From DATCBF01 sp964401995 (GTDB taxonomy: Bacteria; Actinomycetota; Thermoleophilia; Solirubrobacterales; 70-9): a DNA stretch of 64,000 nucleotides. Numbering within the stretch: position 1 is the first letter of the stretch; the number at the start of each line of letters is the position of its first letter. Made by a program: the position numbers and the translations under genes. Below the pieces are notes generated by a model. It was not told the DNA's origin. It saw only the letters and a list, made by a program, of their open reading frames with translations, and did not search any database. The DNA is taken from positions 124,001 through 188,000 of the forward strand of contig CAYOAP010000001.1 of the NCBI GenBank assembly GCA_964401995.1, read 5' to 3'. Shown piece by piece: positions 32,092 to 39,659 of the stretch.

Positions 32092-33200
32092 TCGATTTCG
32101 GGGCGGAGGGGTTGCTCGACGGGGTCGAGGGCGAGGCGCGCGACGACCGGCTGGCCCTGCTGCGCGATCTTGCCGCCGATGGAGTCGAGCTCGATGAGCT
32201 GCGGGCGGCGGTCGCCGCCGGGCGGCTGATCCTGCTCCCAGTCGAGCGGGCCCTGGCGGGTCCCGGGCCGCGCTACACGGCCCGCGAGGTTGCCGAGGCC
32301 TCCGGCCTCGACCTGGCCCTCCTGCAGCGGTTCACGGCAGCGCTTGGGGTGCCGAACCCTGACCCCGATGCCCGCGAGCTGACCGAAGCCGACATCGAAG
32401 CCGCGCGGCGGATGAAGGCGTTCCGCGATGCCGGCCTGCCTGAAGACGGGATGCTGCAGGTGGCGCGCACGATCGGGATGGGGACCGCGCGGATCGCCGC
32501 TTCCAACCGCGAGCTGATCATGCGGACCCTGATGCAGCCGGGCGACACCGAGCGCGACCTTGCCTTCCGGGTCGCCGCCGCCGCCAAATACATGCTGCCG
32601 CTGATCGGGCCGACGCTTGAGTACGCCCTCCAGATCCACCTGCTCGAGCAGGTCCGCCGCGACGTGATCGCCGCCGCCGACCTTGCCTCGGGCGAGTTCG
32701 GCGGCACCACCGAAGTCGCGGTCTGCTTCGCCGACCTGGTCGAGTTCACCAAGCTCGGCGAGGAGATCTCGGTCGAGGAGCTGGGGCTGGTCGCCGGCCG
32801 CCTCGAGGAGATGGCGACCGCCGTCGCCGAGCCGCCGGTGCGGCTGGTCAAGCTGATCGGCGACGCGGCGATGCTGGTCTCGACCGAGACCGAGCCGATG
32901 ATCGACGCGGCGCTGCGCTTGGTCGATGCCGCCGACCAGGAGGGTGAGCAGTTCCCGCTGCTGCGGGCGGGCGTCGCCCGCGGCGGGGCGCTGCTGCAGG
33001 CCGGCGACTACTACGGCCGCCCGGTCAACCTCGCCAGCCGCATCACCGGCGTCGCCAGGCCCGGCAGCGTGCTCGTCGACGACGCCGCCAGGGACGCCGC
33101 CCGTGAGGACTTCCGTTACTCCTTCGCCGGCGAGCGCCGCCTCAAGGGCTTCGACTCCCGGGTCAAACTGCACCGGGTCCGCCACCCGGACTCCGCTTGA
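32088..33200 (+). CDS. Class III adenylate cyclase with N-terminal regulatory domain (Rv1264-like)
   Basis: The 370-residue protein has an alpha-helical regulatory domain (about 1-195), typical of the pH-sensing mycobacterial cyclase Rv1264, and a catalytic domain (about 205-365). Metal-binding aspartates are D216 ('VCFADLVEFTKLG') and D259 ('VKLIGDAAMLV'); K255 fits the adenine-selecting Lys, and 'GRPVNLASRITG' supplies the transition-state Asn/Arg. It probably makes cAMP in response to an internal signal. It begins at GTG 32088, overlapping the GGT stop. The tRNA gene follows after 61 bases. Confidence 0.9.
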   Translation: MIDFGAEGLLDGVEGEARDDRLALLRDLAADGVELDELRAAVAAGRLILLPVERALAGPGPRYTAREVAEASGLDLALLQRFTAALGVPNPDPDARELTEADIEAARRMKAFRDAGLPEDGMLQVARTIGMGTARIAASNRELIMRTLMQPGDTERDLAFRVAAAAKYMLPLIGPTLEYALQIHLLEQVRRDVIAAADLASGEFGGTTEVAVCFADLVEFTKLGEEISVEELGLVAGRLEEMATAVAEPPVRLVKLIGDAAMLVSTETEPMIDAALRLVDAADQEGEQFPLLRAGVARGGALLQAGDYYGRPVNLASRITGVARPGSVLVDDAARDAAREDFRYSFAGERRLKGFDSRVKLHRVRHPDSA

Positions 33201-33261
33201 GCAGCCGTCAGAATGCAGACAATAAGATGCATTAGAGTGGGGTCGCCCGAAATGGGCGGAC

Positions 33262-33335
33262 GCCCCCGTAGCTCAGCGGATAGAGCGCGCTCTTGACTAG
33301 AGACGAGGTCGCAGGTTCGAGTCCTGCCGGGGGCG
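33262..33335 (+). tRNA. tRNA gene with Arg-like body and aberrant anticodon arm (reads GAC)
   Basis: Acceptor arms GCCCCCG/CGGGGGC, D-arm GCTC/GAGC with loop AGCGGATA, and T-arm GCAGG-TTCGAGT-CCTGC are all intact. The body with A in the D-loop and a G discriminator looks like tRNA-Arg. The anticodon arm (33288-33305) is CGCTC, loop TTGACTA, then GAGACG: the stem pairs only if A33303 is bulged out, position 37 is T, and the anticodon reads GAC (Val). It may be a hybrid, a pseudogene or a special tRNA. CCA is not encoded. TTTTT follows directly. Bases 33287-33303 recur inverted at 33380-33396. Confidence 0.8.
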
Positions 33336-33345
33336 TTTTTCTTGC

Positions 33346-33374
33346 TTGACGCTGACCTGGGTCAGCGCTATCGT
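33346..33374 (+). promoter_or_regulatory. Promoter candidate with operator palindrome in its spacer
   Basis: TTGACG (33346-33351) and TATCGT (33369-33374) are separated by 17 bases, a good sigma-70 layout. CGCTGACC (33350-33357) and GGTCAGCG (33360-33367) form a perfect 18-base palindrome filling the spacer, as in repressor-controlled promoters. Transcription would start near 33381, exactly where the inverted copy of the tRNA anticodon arm begins. Confidence 0.55.
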
Positions 33375-33379
33375 CCGGC

Positions 33380-33490
33380 TCTCTAGTCAAGAGCGCTGCT
33401 GACGCCGAGCGCAAGGCCGTTCATTCGACCAGACGTTTACGTACGCAGTGTTTCCATGACGGGCCCGCTTCGGCGGGCCTGTTGTGTTTC
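33380..33490 (+). ncRNA. Candidate small RNA, 5' end complementary to the upstream tRNA anticodon arm
   Basis: The predicted transcript runs from about 33381 to the terminator at 33463-33490, roughly 110 bases, with no credible coding frame. Its first bases (TCTCTAGTCAAGAGCGC at 33380-33396) are the exact reverse complement of 33287-33303, the anticodon arm of the tRNA 45 bases upstream. The promoter and terminator are both visible. Function is inference: it could bind and sequester this tRNA or be a duplication scar. Confidence 0.45.
33463..33490 (+). terminator. Intrinsic terminator with TTCG tetraloop
   Basis: GGCCCGC (33463-33469) pairs with GCGGGCC (33474-33480) around TTCG, followed by TGTTGTGTTT. 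The T-rich side is on the + strand, so it serves the small transcript or tRNA read-through rather than the convergent methyltransferase gene. Confidence 0.8.
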
Positions 33491-33497
33491 TGGGCCG

Positions 33498-34415
33498 CTA
33501 GGCGGGCTTGCGGCCCGAGGCCAGCAGGTTGTAGAAGAGCTCGGCCGGGAGGTGGGGCTCGAGCAGTCGGGTGTCGACTTTCTGCAGGGCGATGTAGCTG
33601 CGGAAGGCAAAGCGGCGCCAGCCGAAGGAGACTGATTCCGGCTCGGCGGTTGACTCGACCGTGCGCAGGCCCCAGCCCCAGGCGTTGGCGAGCAGCTCCT
33701 CGCCGCCGACCCGCCGGTCCTCGAAGCCGCCATCGCGCAGCAGCCGCCGCAGATCCGCGGGAGCGAAGGCATGGACGTCGACTTCGCTCTCCAATGCGTG
33801 GCCGGTCGACTGCTCGGCTTCGGGAACGAGGCGCTCGTGGGCGCGGACGACACGTCGCCAGGCGGGGGCAGCGAGCATCCCGGCCCGCTTCGGCACCGCC
33901 GCCAGGCGGTCGCCGTAGCGGGAGGGCTCACCGCAGAAGGCGATCACGCCGCCCGGTCGCAGCACCCGCCGGAACTCGGCGAAGGCCTTGTCGAGGTCGG
34001 GGATGTGGTGCAGGACCGCGTGGCCGAAGACGAGGTCGAAGCTCTCGTCCTCGAAGGGCAGCTCCTCGGCTTCGGTCGCGACCGTCTCGACCTCGAGGTC
34101 AAGCGCCTCGGCGGTCGTCTCCAGCCGCTTCAGCATCCCCGGCGAGATGTCGGTTGCGGTCAGCCGCTCGATCACTCCGAGCTGCAGCAGGTTGAGCGAG
34201 AAGTAGCCGGTGCCGGAGCCGATCTCGAGGCCGTCGCCAAAGCTGCGCCCCTTGAGGCCGCCAAGCGCCTTGACCAGCTTCAGCCGCACCTGCTCCTGGC
34301 CGGTGTCGCCGAAGTCGATCCCCCACTTGGCGTCGTACTCGTCAGCCGCGGCGTCGTGGTAGCGGGTGTTGACGTCCTTGATGTGCTCCGCGGTCGCGGT
34401 GGGGGAGGCCGGCAT
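33498..34415 (-). CDS. SAM-dependent class I methyltransferase
   Basis: From ATG 34415 the protein has 305 residues. It has the Rossmann methyltransferase core: motif I 'DGLEIGSGTGYFSLNLLQLG', motif II 'LTATDISPGMLKRLE', a motif III/IV region 'ESFDLVFGHAVLHHIPDLDK' and 'VLRPGGVIAFCGEP'. It methylates an unknown small molecule. The frame extends upstream to 34505, but the ATG at 34415 is preceded by TAGAGT (34429-34424) eight bases away, which fits a leaderless promoter. It is divergent from a second methyltransferase gene starting 28 bases away. Confidence 0.88.
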   Translation of the reverse strand: MPASPTATAEHIKDVNTRYHDAAADEYDAKWGIDFGDTGQEQVRLKLVKALGGLKGRSFGDGLEIGSGTGYFSLNLLQLGVIERLTATDISPGMLKRLETTAEALDLEVETVATEAEELPFEDESFDLVFGHAVLHHIPDLDKAFAEFRRVLRPGGVIAFCGEPSRYGDRLAAVPKRAGMLAAPAWRRVVRAHERLVPEAEQSTGHALESEVDVHAFAPADLRRLLRDGGFEDRRVGGEELLANAWGWGLRTVESTAEPESVSFGWRRFAFRSYIALQKVDTRLLEPHLPAELFYNLLASGRKPA

Positions 34416-34443
34416 CGGCGGGAACTCTACGCAGAAAGGCGTA

Positions 34444-35241
34444 ATGCACGGAGCGCAGCCCCCCAATAGCGTTTCCGCGGTGAGCACCGAGTACCTCCAG
34501 CTCAATCAGCCCCCCGGAGTGCCGCCGCTGCCGCTGACCGGCGAGCGGACGCTGCCCGACGTGCCCGAGGAGAACTACTGGTACCGGCGCCACCTCGTCG
34601 TCTACGAGTGGATCGCGGCGCGGGTAACGGGCAAGCGGGTCGTCGACATGGCCTGCGGCGAGGGCTACGGCTCCAACGTCCTCGCCGGCTCGGCGGCGAG
34701 CGTCGTCGGCGTCGATGCCAATCCCGAGGCCCACGAGCATGCCCGCCTGCGCTACGTGCGCCCCAACCTGCGCTTCGAGCGCGACTTGGTCGAAGGCTTC
34801 TCCGAGCCCTGCGACGCCGTCGTCTTCCTGCAGACGATCGAGCACGTCCAGGACGCGGGGGCGATCCTCGAGCACTTCAAGTCGATGCTCGCCCCCGGCG
34901 GCATCGCCTACGTCTCGACCCCCAACCTGCTGACGCTGGCCCCTCCCGGGGCGGAGAAGTCCGACAACCCCTGGCACGTCCGCGAGTACCGGGCCGAGGA
35001 GTTCCGCCAGCTCTGCGCGGCACATTTCCAGAGCGTTGAGATGCAGGGCCTTTTCCACGCCCGCAAGCTGCGCGCCCACGAGCTGGCGATCAAGCTCGGC
35101 TGGGACAGCGTCCACAAGACGCTGCGGATCACCAAGCCCTTCTACGATCGCTTCACCCCGGCGATCTCCGCTTCGGATTTCGCCCTGCGGCCCGACAACC
35201 TGGAAAGGGCCCTGGACTTCGTCGCCGTCTGTCATGCCTGA
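34444..35241 (+). CDS. SAM-dependent methyltransferase of the glucan cluster (Rv3030-like)
   Basis: The 265-residue protein has motif I 'VVDMACGEGYGSNVLAGSA', 'VVGVDANPEAHEHARLR' and 'DAVVFLQTIEHVQDAGAILE', typical of small-molecule methyltransferases. It directly precedes GH57 and GT4 genes, the same order as mycobacterial Rv3030-Rv3031-Rv3032, where the first gene is a methyltransferase of methylglucose lipopolysaccharide synthesis. The ATG at 34444 has AAAGG nearby; GTG 34480 is an alternative. The stop overlaps the GH57 start by eight bases. Confidence 0.85.
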   Translation: MHGAQPPNSVSAVSTEYLQLNQPPGVPPLPLTGERTLPDVPEENYWYRRHLVVYEWIAARVTGKRVVDMACGEGYGSNVLAGSAASVVGVDANPEAHEHARLRYVRPNLRFERDLVEGFSEPCDAVVFLQTIEHVQDAGAILEHFKSMLAPGGIAYVSTPNLLTLAPPGAEKSDNPWHVREYRAEEFRQLCAAHFQSVEMQGLFHARKLRAHELAIKLGWDSVHKTLRITKPFYDRFTPAISASDFALRPDNLERALDFVAVCHA

Positions 35242-36640
35242 CTCCGCCGGCGACCTGGCAATCGTCCTGCACTCCCATATGCCCTACGTCGAGGGCTTCG
35301 GGACCTATCCGTTTGGCGAAGAGTGGCTGTTCGATGCAGTGATCCGGTCGCACGTGCCGGTGCTCGATGTGGCCGAGCGGCTGACGATGACGGTGACCCC
35401 GGTCCTCGCCGACCAGCTTGAGGATGCCGGCGCCCAGGAGCGGCTGCGGCAGTTCCTGGTCGAGTGGCGGATCGGCGCCGCCGAAGCCGACCTGCGCGAG
35501 GTCCCGGTCGAGTGCCGGGACGCCTGCGAGGCGGAGCTGGTTCGCTACCGCCGGGTGCTGGAGCGGCTCGACCAAGCCGGTGGCAGCCCGCTGGCCCTGT
35601 TCCAGCAGGCGTCGGCGTCGGGCCGGATCGCGCTCGCCGCCTCCTCGGCCACCCACGCCGTGCTGCCGCTGCTGGCGACGCGGCCGGCGCTGCGGCTGCA
35701 GCTCGAGGCCGGCACCCGCTCCCATCGCCGCCGCTTCGGCTGGGACGGTGGCTTCTGGCTGCCCGAGTGCGCGTATGCGCCTGGGCTGGAGTGGCGCCTG
35801 GCCGAACACGGGGTCGAGTGGTTCTGTGTAGATCAGAGCGCGCATGAGCCGCCGCTGGCAGCGCTGACGCCCGTTGCCACCGAGGCTGGGCCGGTGGCGC
35901 TGCCGATCGACTGGGAGGCGGTCAGCTGGCTCTGGTCGCTTGACGGCTACCCGTCCGACCCCTCCCATGCCCAGTTCGCCGGCAAATCGCTGCGCGGGAC
36001 CCGGATCTGGAGGATCGGCGGCGGCGGCTATGACCCGGCAGCGGCTGAGGCGGTGGCACGACGCCAGGCTGGCGAGTTCCTCGCTGCGATCGCCGAGCGG
36101 CTGCGGGCCTTCGCCGGCGCCGAAGGCCGCCGCGGGCTGATCTGCTTCGCGGTCGACACCGAGCTGCTCGGGCACTGGTGGTCGGAGGGCCCGGTCTGGC
36201 TGCAAGCGGTGCTGGAGGGGGCGGAGGAGGCCGGGGTGCGCCTGGTCACCGTGCCGCAGGCGTTGGCCGAGCACGACGGGGTCGAGCGGCCGCTGGCCGC
36301 CTCGACCTGGGGTGAGGACAAGGACATGCACACCTGGGACTCGCCCCCGGTCGCCGACCTGGCTTGGGGCGCGCGGCGGCTGGAGATGCGGTTGCTGCGA
36401 GCGCTGGCGGACGGCCTGCGCGGCGGGGCGGCGGAGCGAGCGGCGCGCGAGCTGCTCGCCGCCCAGGCCAGCGACTGGGCCTTCCTCGACCAGCGCGGAG
36501 AGGCCGGCGACTATGCATACGAACGTGTAACGTCGCACGCTCGGGCCATGCTGGACGCCATAGACTCCTCCGATTCGACCGAACCGCGCCTGCGCGCTCT
36601 CGCCCCGGATTTGAGCCTCTCTTCGCTTCTACAGCCGTGA
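35234..36640 (+). CDS. GH57 family 1,4-alpha-glucan branching enzyme (Rv3031-like)
   Basis: The 468-residue enzyme opens with the GH57 motif 'LAIVLHSHMPYVEGFGTYPF' and carries the nucleophile Glu at about 178 in 'GGFWLPECAYAPGLE'. A second conserved region is 'ICFAVDTELLGHWWSEG' (catalytic Asp/His), followed by the C-terminal helical GH57 domain. Family members with this layout branch alpha-1,4-glucans. It lies between a methyltransferase and a GT4 synthase, overlapping each by 8 and 4 bases, so the three products probably act together on an intracellular methylated or branched glucan. Confidence 0.9.
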   Translation: MPDSAGDLAIVLHSHMPYVEGFGTYPFGEEWLFDAVIRSHVPVLDVAERLTMTVTPVLADQLEDAGAQERLRQFLVEWRIGAAEADLREVPVECRDACEAELVRYRRVLERLDQAGGSPLALFQQASASGRIALAASSATHAVLPLLATRPALRLQLEAGTRSHRRRFGWDGGFWLPECAYAPGLEWRLAEHGVEWFCVDQSAHEPPLAALTPVATEAGPVALPIDWEAVSWLWSLDGYPSDPSHAQFAGKSLRGTRIWRIGGGGYDPAAAEAVARRQAGEFLAAIAERLRAFAGAEGRRGLICFAVDTELLGHWWSEGPVWLQAVLEGAEEAGVRLVTVPQALAEHDGVERPLAASTWGEDKDMHTWDSPPVADLAWGARRLEMRLLRALADGLRGGAAERAARELLAAQASDWAFLDQRGEAGDYAYERVTSHARAMLDAIDSSDSTEPRLRALAPDLSLSSLLQP

Positions 36641-37830
36641 CCCGCGTACTCATCCTCTCCTGGGAGTACCCGCCACTTATCGAGGGTGGCCTCGCCCGCC
36701 ATGTCCGCAAGCTCTCCGAGGCCCTGGTCGAGCGCGACGTCGAGGTCCACGTGCTGACCCGCGGTGGCGAGGAGTCGCCCGCGGAGGAGCGCTTCAACGG
36801 CGTCTTCGTCCACCGCATCCGCGAGCCGAAACGGCCGACCGACCTCGGCGAGTTCGTCGCCTGGGTCGAGCGCATGAACTCCGACATGCTCGCCGCCGGG
36901 GTCGAGCTCGGCGACCGCTACAGCTTCGACCTGGTCCACGGCCACGACTGGCTTGTCGCCAATGCCTGCGACCACCTCGCCAAGCGCTTCGGCGCGCCGC
37001 TGGTGACGACGATCCACGCCACCGAGCACGGCCGCCACCAGGGCTGGGTCGACAAGCATCCCCAGACCTATATCCACGGGGTCGAGCGCTGGATCACCAA
37101 CCGCTCCGAGCGCGTGATCGCCTGCTCGCACTACATGCGCGAGCAGATTGCCGACATCTTCGGCGTCGAGGAGAAGCGGGTGACGGTGATCCCCAACGGG
37201 ATTGACCCCGACGACCTGCAGCCCCAGGACCCGGCCGAGCTGACCAGGCTGCGGGCGGAGTTCGCCGAGCCCGACCAGAAGCTGGTGCTGCTGATCGGGA
37301 GGCTGGTCTACGAGAAGGGCTTTCAGCTCGCCCTGGAGGCGATGCCACAACTGATCGAGGACGTTCCGGGGACCCGCTTCCTCGTCGCCGGCTCCGGCAC
37401 CCACGAGCAGGAGCTGCATCGCCAGGCGAGCGAGCTGGGCCTGATGGAGCACGGCACCTTCGTCGGCTGGATCGGCGACGACGTCCTCCACTCGCTCTAC
37501 CGGATCGCCGACCTCACCGTGGTCCCCTCGATCTATGAGCCCTTCGGCCTGGTCGCGCTGGAGGCGATGGCCTCCGGCTGCCCCTGCATCGTCGCCGACA
37601 CCGGCGGCCTGCGCGAGGTTGTCCCCCACGAGGAGGCCGGGCTGCGCTTCCGCGCCCACGATCCCGAAGCCTTGGCCGAGGTTGCGATCCGCGTCCTCTC
37701 CGACGACGAGCTCGGCCGCCGCCTCGTCGCCGAAGCCTACGAGCACGTCCGCCGCTTCGACTGGGGAGACGTCGCCGAGCAAACAGCTGCGGTCTACGCC
37801 GATTTGGTCGGCGAGGCCAGCCGGGCCTGA
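36637..37830 (+). CDS. GT4 alpha-1,4-glucosyltransferase / glycogen synthase (Rv3032-like)
   Basis: The 397-residue protein has the GT-B fold of actinobacterial glycogen synthases: 'LILSWEYPPLIEGGLARHVR' at the N-terminus, 'DLVHGHDWLVANAC', 'TTIHATEHGRHQGW', 'VIPNGIDPDDLQP' and the donor-binding 'PSIYEPFGLVALEAMASGCP' with the paired Glu motif. It would elongate an alpha-1,4-glucan from an activated glucose donor. It starts at GTG 36637 overlapping the GH57 stop. Confidence 0.92.
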   Translation: MTRVLILSWEYPPLIEGGLARHVRKLSEALVERDVEVHVLTRGGEESPAEERFNGVFVHRIREPKRPTDLGEFVAWVERMNSDMLAAGVELGDRYSFDLVHGHDWLVANACDHLAKRFGAPLVTTIHATEHGRHQGWVDKHPQTYIHGVERWITNRSERVIACSHYMREQIADIFGVEEKRVTVIPNGIDPDDLQPQDPAELTRLRAEFAEPDQKLVLLIGRLVYEKGFQLALEAMPQLIEDVPGTRFLVAGSGTHEQELHRQASELGLMEHGTFVGWIGDDVLHSLYRIADLTVVPSIYEPFGLVALEAMASGCPCIVADTGGLREVVPHEEAGLRFRAHDPEALAEVAIRVLSDDELGRRLVAEAYEHVRRFDWGDVAEQTAAVYADLVGEASRA

Positions 37831-37836
37831 AGGGCT

Positions 37837-38121
37837 TCAGTCGACCGGTTGAGTGGCGGCGTCGGTTGACGCCGGCCTGAACTCGCCGACCCGGGTGCCG
37901 CCCGGCGCCCAGTCGATGCCGACAATCAGGTCGCCAGGAGGGATCGAGAGCGCCCCCGCGAGCTTGACCAGGGTGTCGATGCGGGCGACGCGAGCCCCGC
38001 GCTCCAGCATGCTGATCTCGGTCCGGTGCAGCGAGGCGCGGATCGCCAGCTCCTCCTGCGACATGTCGGCGCGCTTGCGGCAGCGGGCGAGGTTCTCCCC
38101 GAAGTGAGCGGCGATGTTCAT
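37837..38121 (-). CDS. XRE-family helix-turn-helix regulator
   Basis: From the ATG at 38121 the protein has 94 residues: 'FGENLARCRKRADMSQEELA' and 'RASLHRTEISMLERGARVAR' form a Cro/CI-type helix-turn-helix at about residues 8-62, and a short tail follows. The frame continues upstream, but the extra part looks non-coding. The gene lies next to, and divergent from, a VapBC module; the palindrome at 38194-38208 between them is a natural operator for it. It converges with the GT4 gene six bases away. Confidence 0.85.
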   Translation of the reverse strand: MNIAAHFGENLARCRKRADMSQEELAIRASLHRTEISMLERGARVARIDTLVKLAGALSIPPGDLIVGIDWAPGGTRVGEFRPASTDAATQPVD

Positions 38122-38193
38122 CGGCGGCGGTCCCATCGCCGGCATTCTTCTGATCGTTAAGCGCACAGTCCACAGCCTCTTGTCCGAAATGTG

Positions 38194-38230
38194 TTGTCTT
38201 ACAGACAAGCAGATTCATTCCTGGTATGAT
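38194..38230 (+). promoter_or_regulatory. Operator palindrome and extended -10 promoter for vapBC
   Basis: TTGTCT (38194-38199), TAC, AGACAA (38203-38208) is a perfect dyad. TGGTATGAT follows at 38222-38230, an extended -10 element (TG-N-TATGAT). Transcription would start near 38237 and run into vapB at 38283. The dyad could bind the XRE protein encoded on the other side or the VapBC complex. Confidence 0.6.
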
Positions 38231-38282
38231 TCGTGCAGTTGGATTTGGGTGGTTGAGGGTCATAAGATGGGTCTCAGCCACC

Positions 38283-38564
38283 ATGACGCTGAAGATTGAG
38301 GACAGGGAGGCGGAGCAGTTGGCGACGGAGATCGCAACCCATACGGGAGAGGGCAAGACAGGCGCGGTGCGTCAGGCGCTCCGCGAACGGCACGAGCGTC
38401 TTGGCCTGCAGGCGGCCGCCGGACGCAAGCGTGAGCCAGGCAGCCTGCTCCGCTACCTCGAAACCGAGATCTGGCCCTTGATCCCCGCCGAGGAGCGTGA
38501 TCAGCCGCCGATGACGAAAGCCGAACGGGAGGAGATCCTCGGCATCGGTCCGGAGGGGTATTGA
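38283..38564 (+). CDS. vapB: VapB-type antitoxin
   Basis: The 93-residue protein starts 'MTLKIEDREAEQLATEIATH' and resembles Rv0623-like VapB antitoxins, with a ribbon-helix-helix DNA-binding part (about 1-40) and a tail that would bind the toxin ('LLRYLETEIWPLIPAEERDQ'). Upstream in-frame ATG 38226 is less likely because that stretch contains the promoter. The stop overlaps the toxin's TTG start. Confidence 0.85.
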   Translation: MTLKIEDREAEQLATEIATHTGEGKTGAVRQALRERHERLGLQAAAGRKREPGSLLRYLETEIWPLIPAEERDQPPMTKAEREEILGIGPEGY

Positions 38565-38953
38565 TTCTCGACAGCTCCGCTCTCATCTCTGTCGTCCGCG
38601 ATGAGCAAGGCCGCGATCGTCTGGTCGAGGCGATTGAAGGGGCCGGCAAGATCGGCATTGGGACGCCGACTCTCACCGAGTCTTTGATCGTTCTGGTGAG
38701 GCGGTTTGGCCCATCCGGGCGCTCGATTCTGCAGCGCTTCCTCACGGAAAATGGAGTTGCCACAGTGCCTTTTGATGAGCGCCATTGGAATGCAGCCGCC
38801 GAGGCGTTCATCCGTTTCGGCAAGGGACGTCACCCCGCCCGCCTCAACTACGGCGACTGCATGACTTACGCCACCGCTCGGGTTGCCGACGCTCCTCTGC
38901 TCTTTGTCGGCAACGACTTCGCGAAGACGGATCTGATGCCGGCGCTCGCCTGA
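38561..38953 (+). CDS. vapC: VapC-type PIN-domain ribonuclease toxin
   Basis: The 130-residue PIN protein has the acidic catalytic set D4 ('MILDSSALISVV'), E40 ('TPTLTESL'), D99 ('LNYGDCMTYATA') and D119 ('FVGNDFAKTD'). PIN toxins cleave RNA, often tRNA or rRNA. It starts at TTG 38561, overlapping the antitoxin stop, with GGAGGGG just upstream, so toxin translation depends on antitoxin translation. Confidence 0.92.
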   Translation: MILDSSALISVVRDEQGRDRLVEAIEGAGKIGIGTPTLTESLIVLVRRFGPSGRSILQRFLTENGVATVPFDERHWNAAAEAFIRFGKGRHPARLNYGDCMTYATARVADAPLLFVGNDFAKTDLMPALA

Positions 38954-38973
38954 GCGGGCGACGGGCTGCTGGC

Positions 38974-39630
38974 TTAGGAGGGAGGAGAGAGGGTCGTCTC
39001 GGCCGTCGGGTCGGGCTCGACCGGGTCCGGCCAGCGCATCTGCTCGGGCGCATCGCGCATCCGCACGATCCGCGCTGGCGTCCCCACCACGACCGCGTTC
39101 GCGGGCACGTCCTTGGTGACGACGGCGTTGGTGCCGATGATCGAGTTGTCGCCGACCTGGACTCCGCGCAGGAAACAGGCGCCGTAGCCGATCCAGACGT
39201 TGGAACCGATCACGACGTCGCGCTTGTAGATCCCCTGCACCCGGATCGGGCGCTCGACGTCGACGACGCCGTGGTCGAAGTCGATGAACATCGCCCGGTC
39301 GGCGATCACGCACTGCTGGCCGATCTTCACCCGCTGGTAGGCCGAGATCGTGCACTCCTGCCCCATCACCGTCTTGTCGCCGATTTCGACGATCCCCTCG
39401 TGGCAGCGGATCTTGCTCCCGTCGCCGATCCAGACGAAGCGGCCGAAGCGCACCGCTCCCTTCTCGCCGATCTCGATCGCCAGCTTGCGGCCGAGGAAGA
39501 CCATTCCAGTCGTCTGCCAGCGCCTCCCGGCCTGGGTCAGGAGGCGTCGCCACAGGTAGCGCCAGAGCAGCCGCCCGTAGGCGCTGTTGAGCATTCCGTT
39601 GCGGGACATGAATCGGATCCGTTCAATCAC
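38974..39630 (-). CDS. Left-handed beta-helix (hexapeptide) acyltransferase
   Basis: The 218-residue protein has many hexapeptide repeats such as 'VVIGSNVWIGYGACFLRGVQ' and 'VGDNSIIGTNAVVTKDVPAN', the signature of WbbJ/LacA-type O-acetyltransferases that form trimeric prisms. The catalytic His is likely in 'FIDFDHGVVDV'. The substrate is probably a sugar or cell-surface glycan. Start GTG 39630 is preceded by TAGAGT at 39646-39641, fitting leaderless transcription; ATG 39609 is possible. It shares a promoter core with divergent meaB. Confidence 0.9.
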   Translation of the reverse strand: MIERIRFMSRNGMLNSAYGRLLWRYLWRRLLTQAGRRWQTTGMVFLGRKLAIEIGEKGAVRFGRFVWIGDGSKIRCHEGIVEIGDKTVMGQECTISAYQRVKIGQQCVIADRAMFIDFDHGVVDVERPIRVQGIYKRDVVIGSNVWIGYGACFLRGVQVGDNSIIGTNAVVTKDVPANAVVVGTPARIVRMRDAPEQMRWPDPVEPDPTAETTLSPPS

Positions 39631-39640
39631 GGCGGGCGGG

Positions 39641-39650
39641 ACTCTAGACT
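39641..39650. promoter_or_regulatory. Overlapping divergent -10 boxes (ACTCTAGACT)
   Basis: Read on the + strand the sequence offers TAGACT (39645-39650), nine bases before the meaB GTG. On the - strand it offers TAGAGT (39646-39641), ten bases before the acyltransferase GTG. Neither gene has a ribosome binding site. Both look like leaderless promoters sharing two bases, so only one polymerase could bind at a time. Confidence 0.5.
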
Positions 39651-39659
39651 GGCCCAGCC

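Noticed and set aside
33232..33414. Reverse-strand open frame of 60 codons across the tRNA
   Set aside because: It is the antisense of a tRNA gene ('PPAGLEPATSS' is a typical mis-annotation of tRNA antisense).
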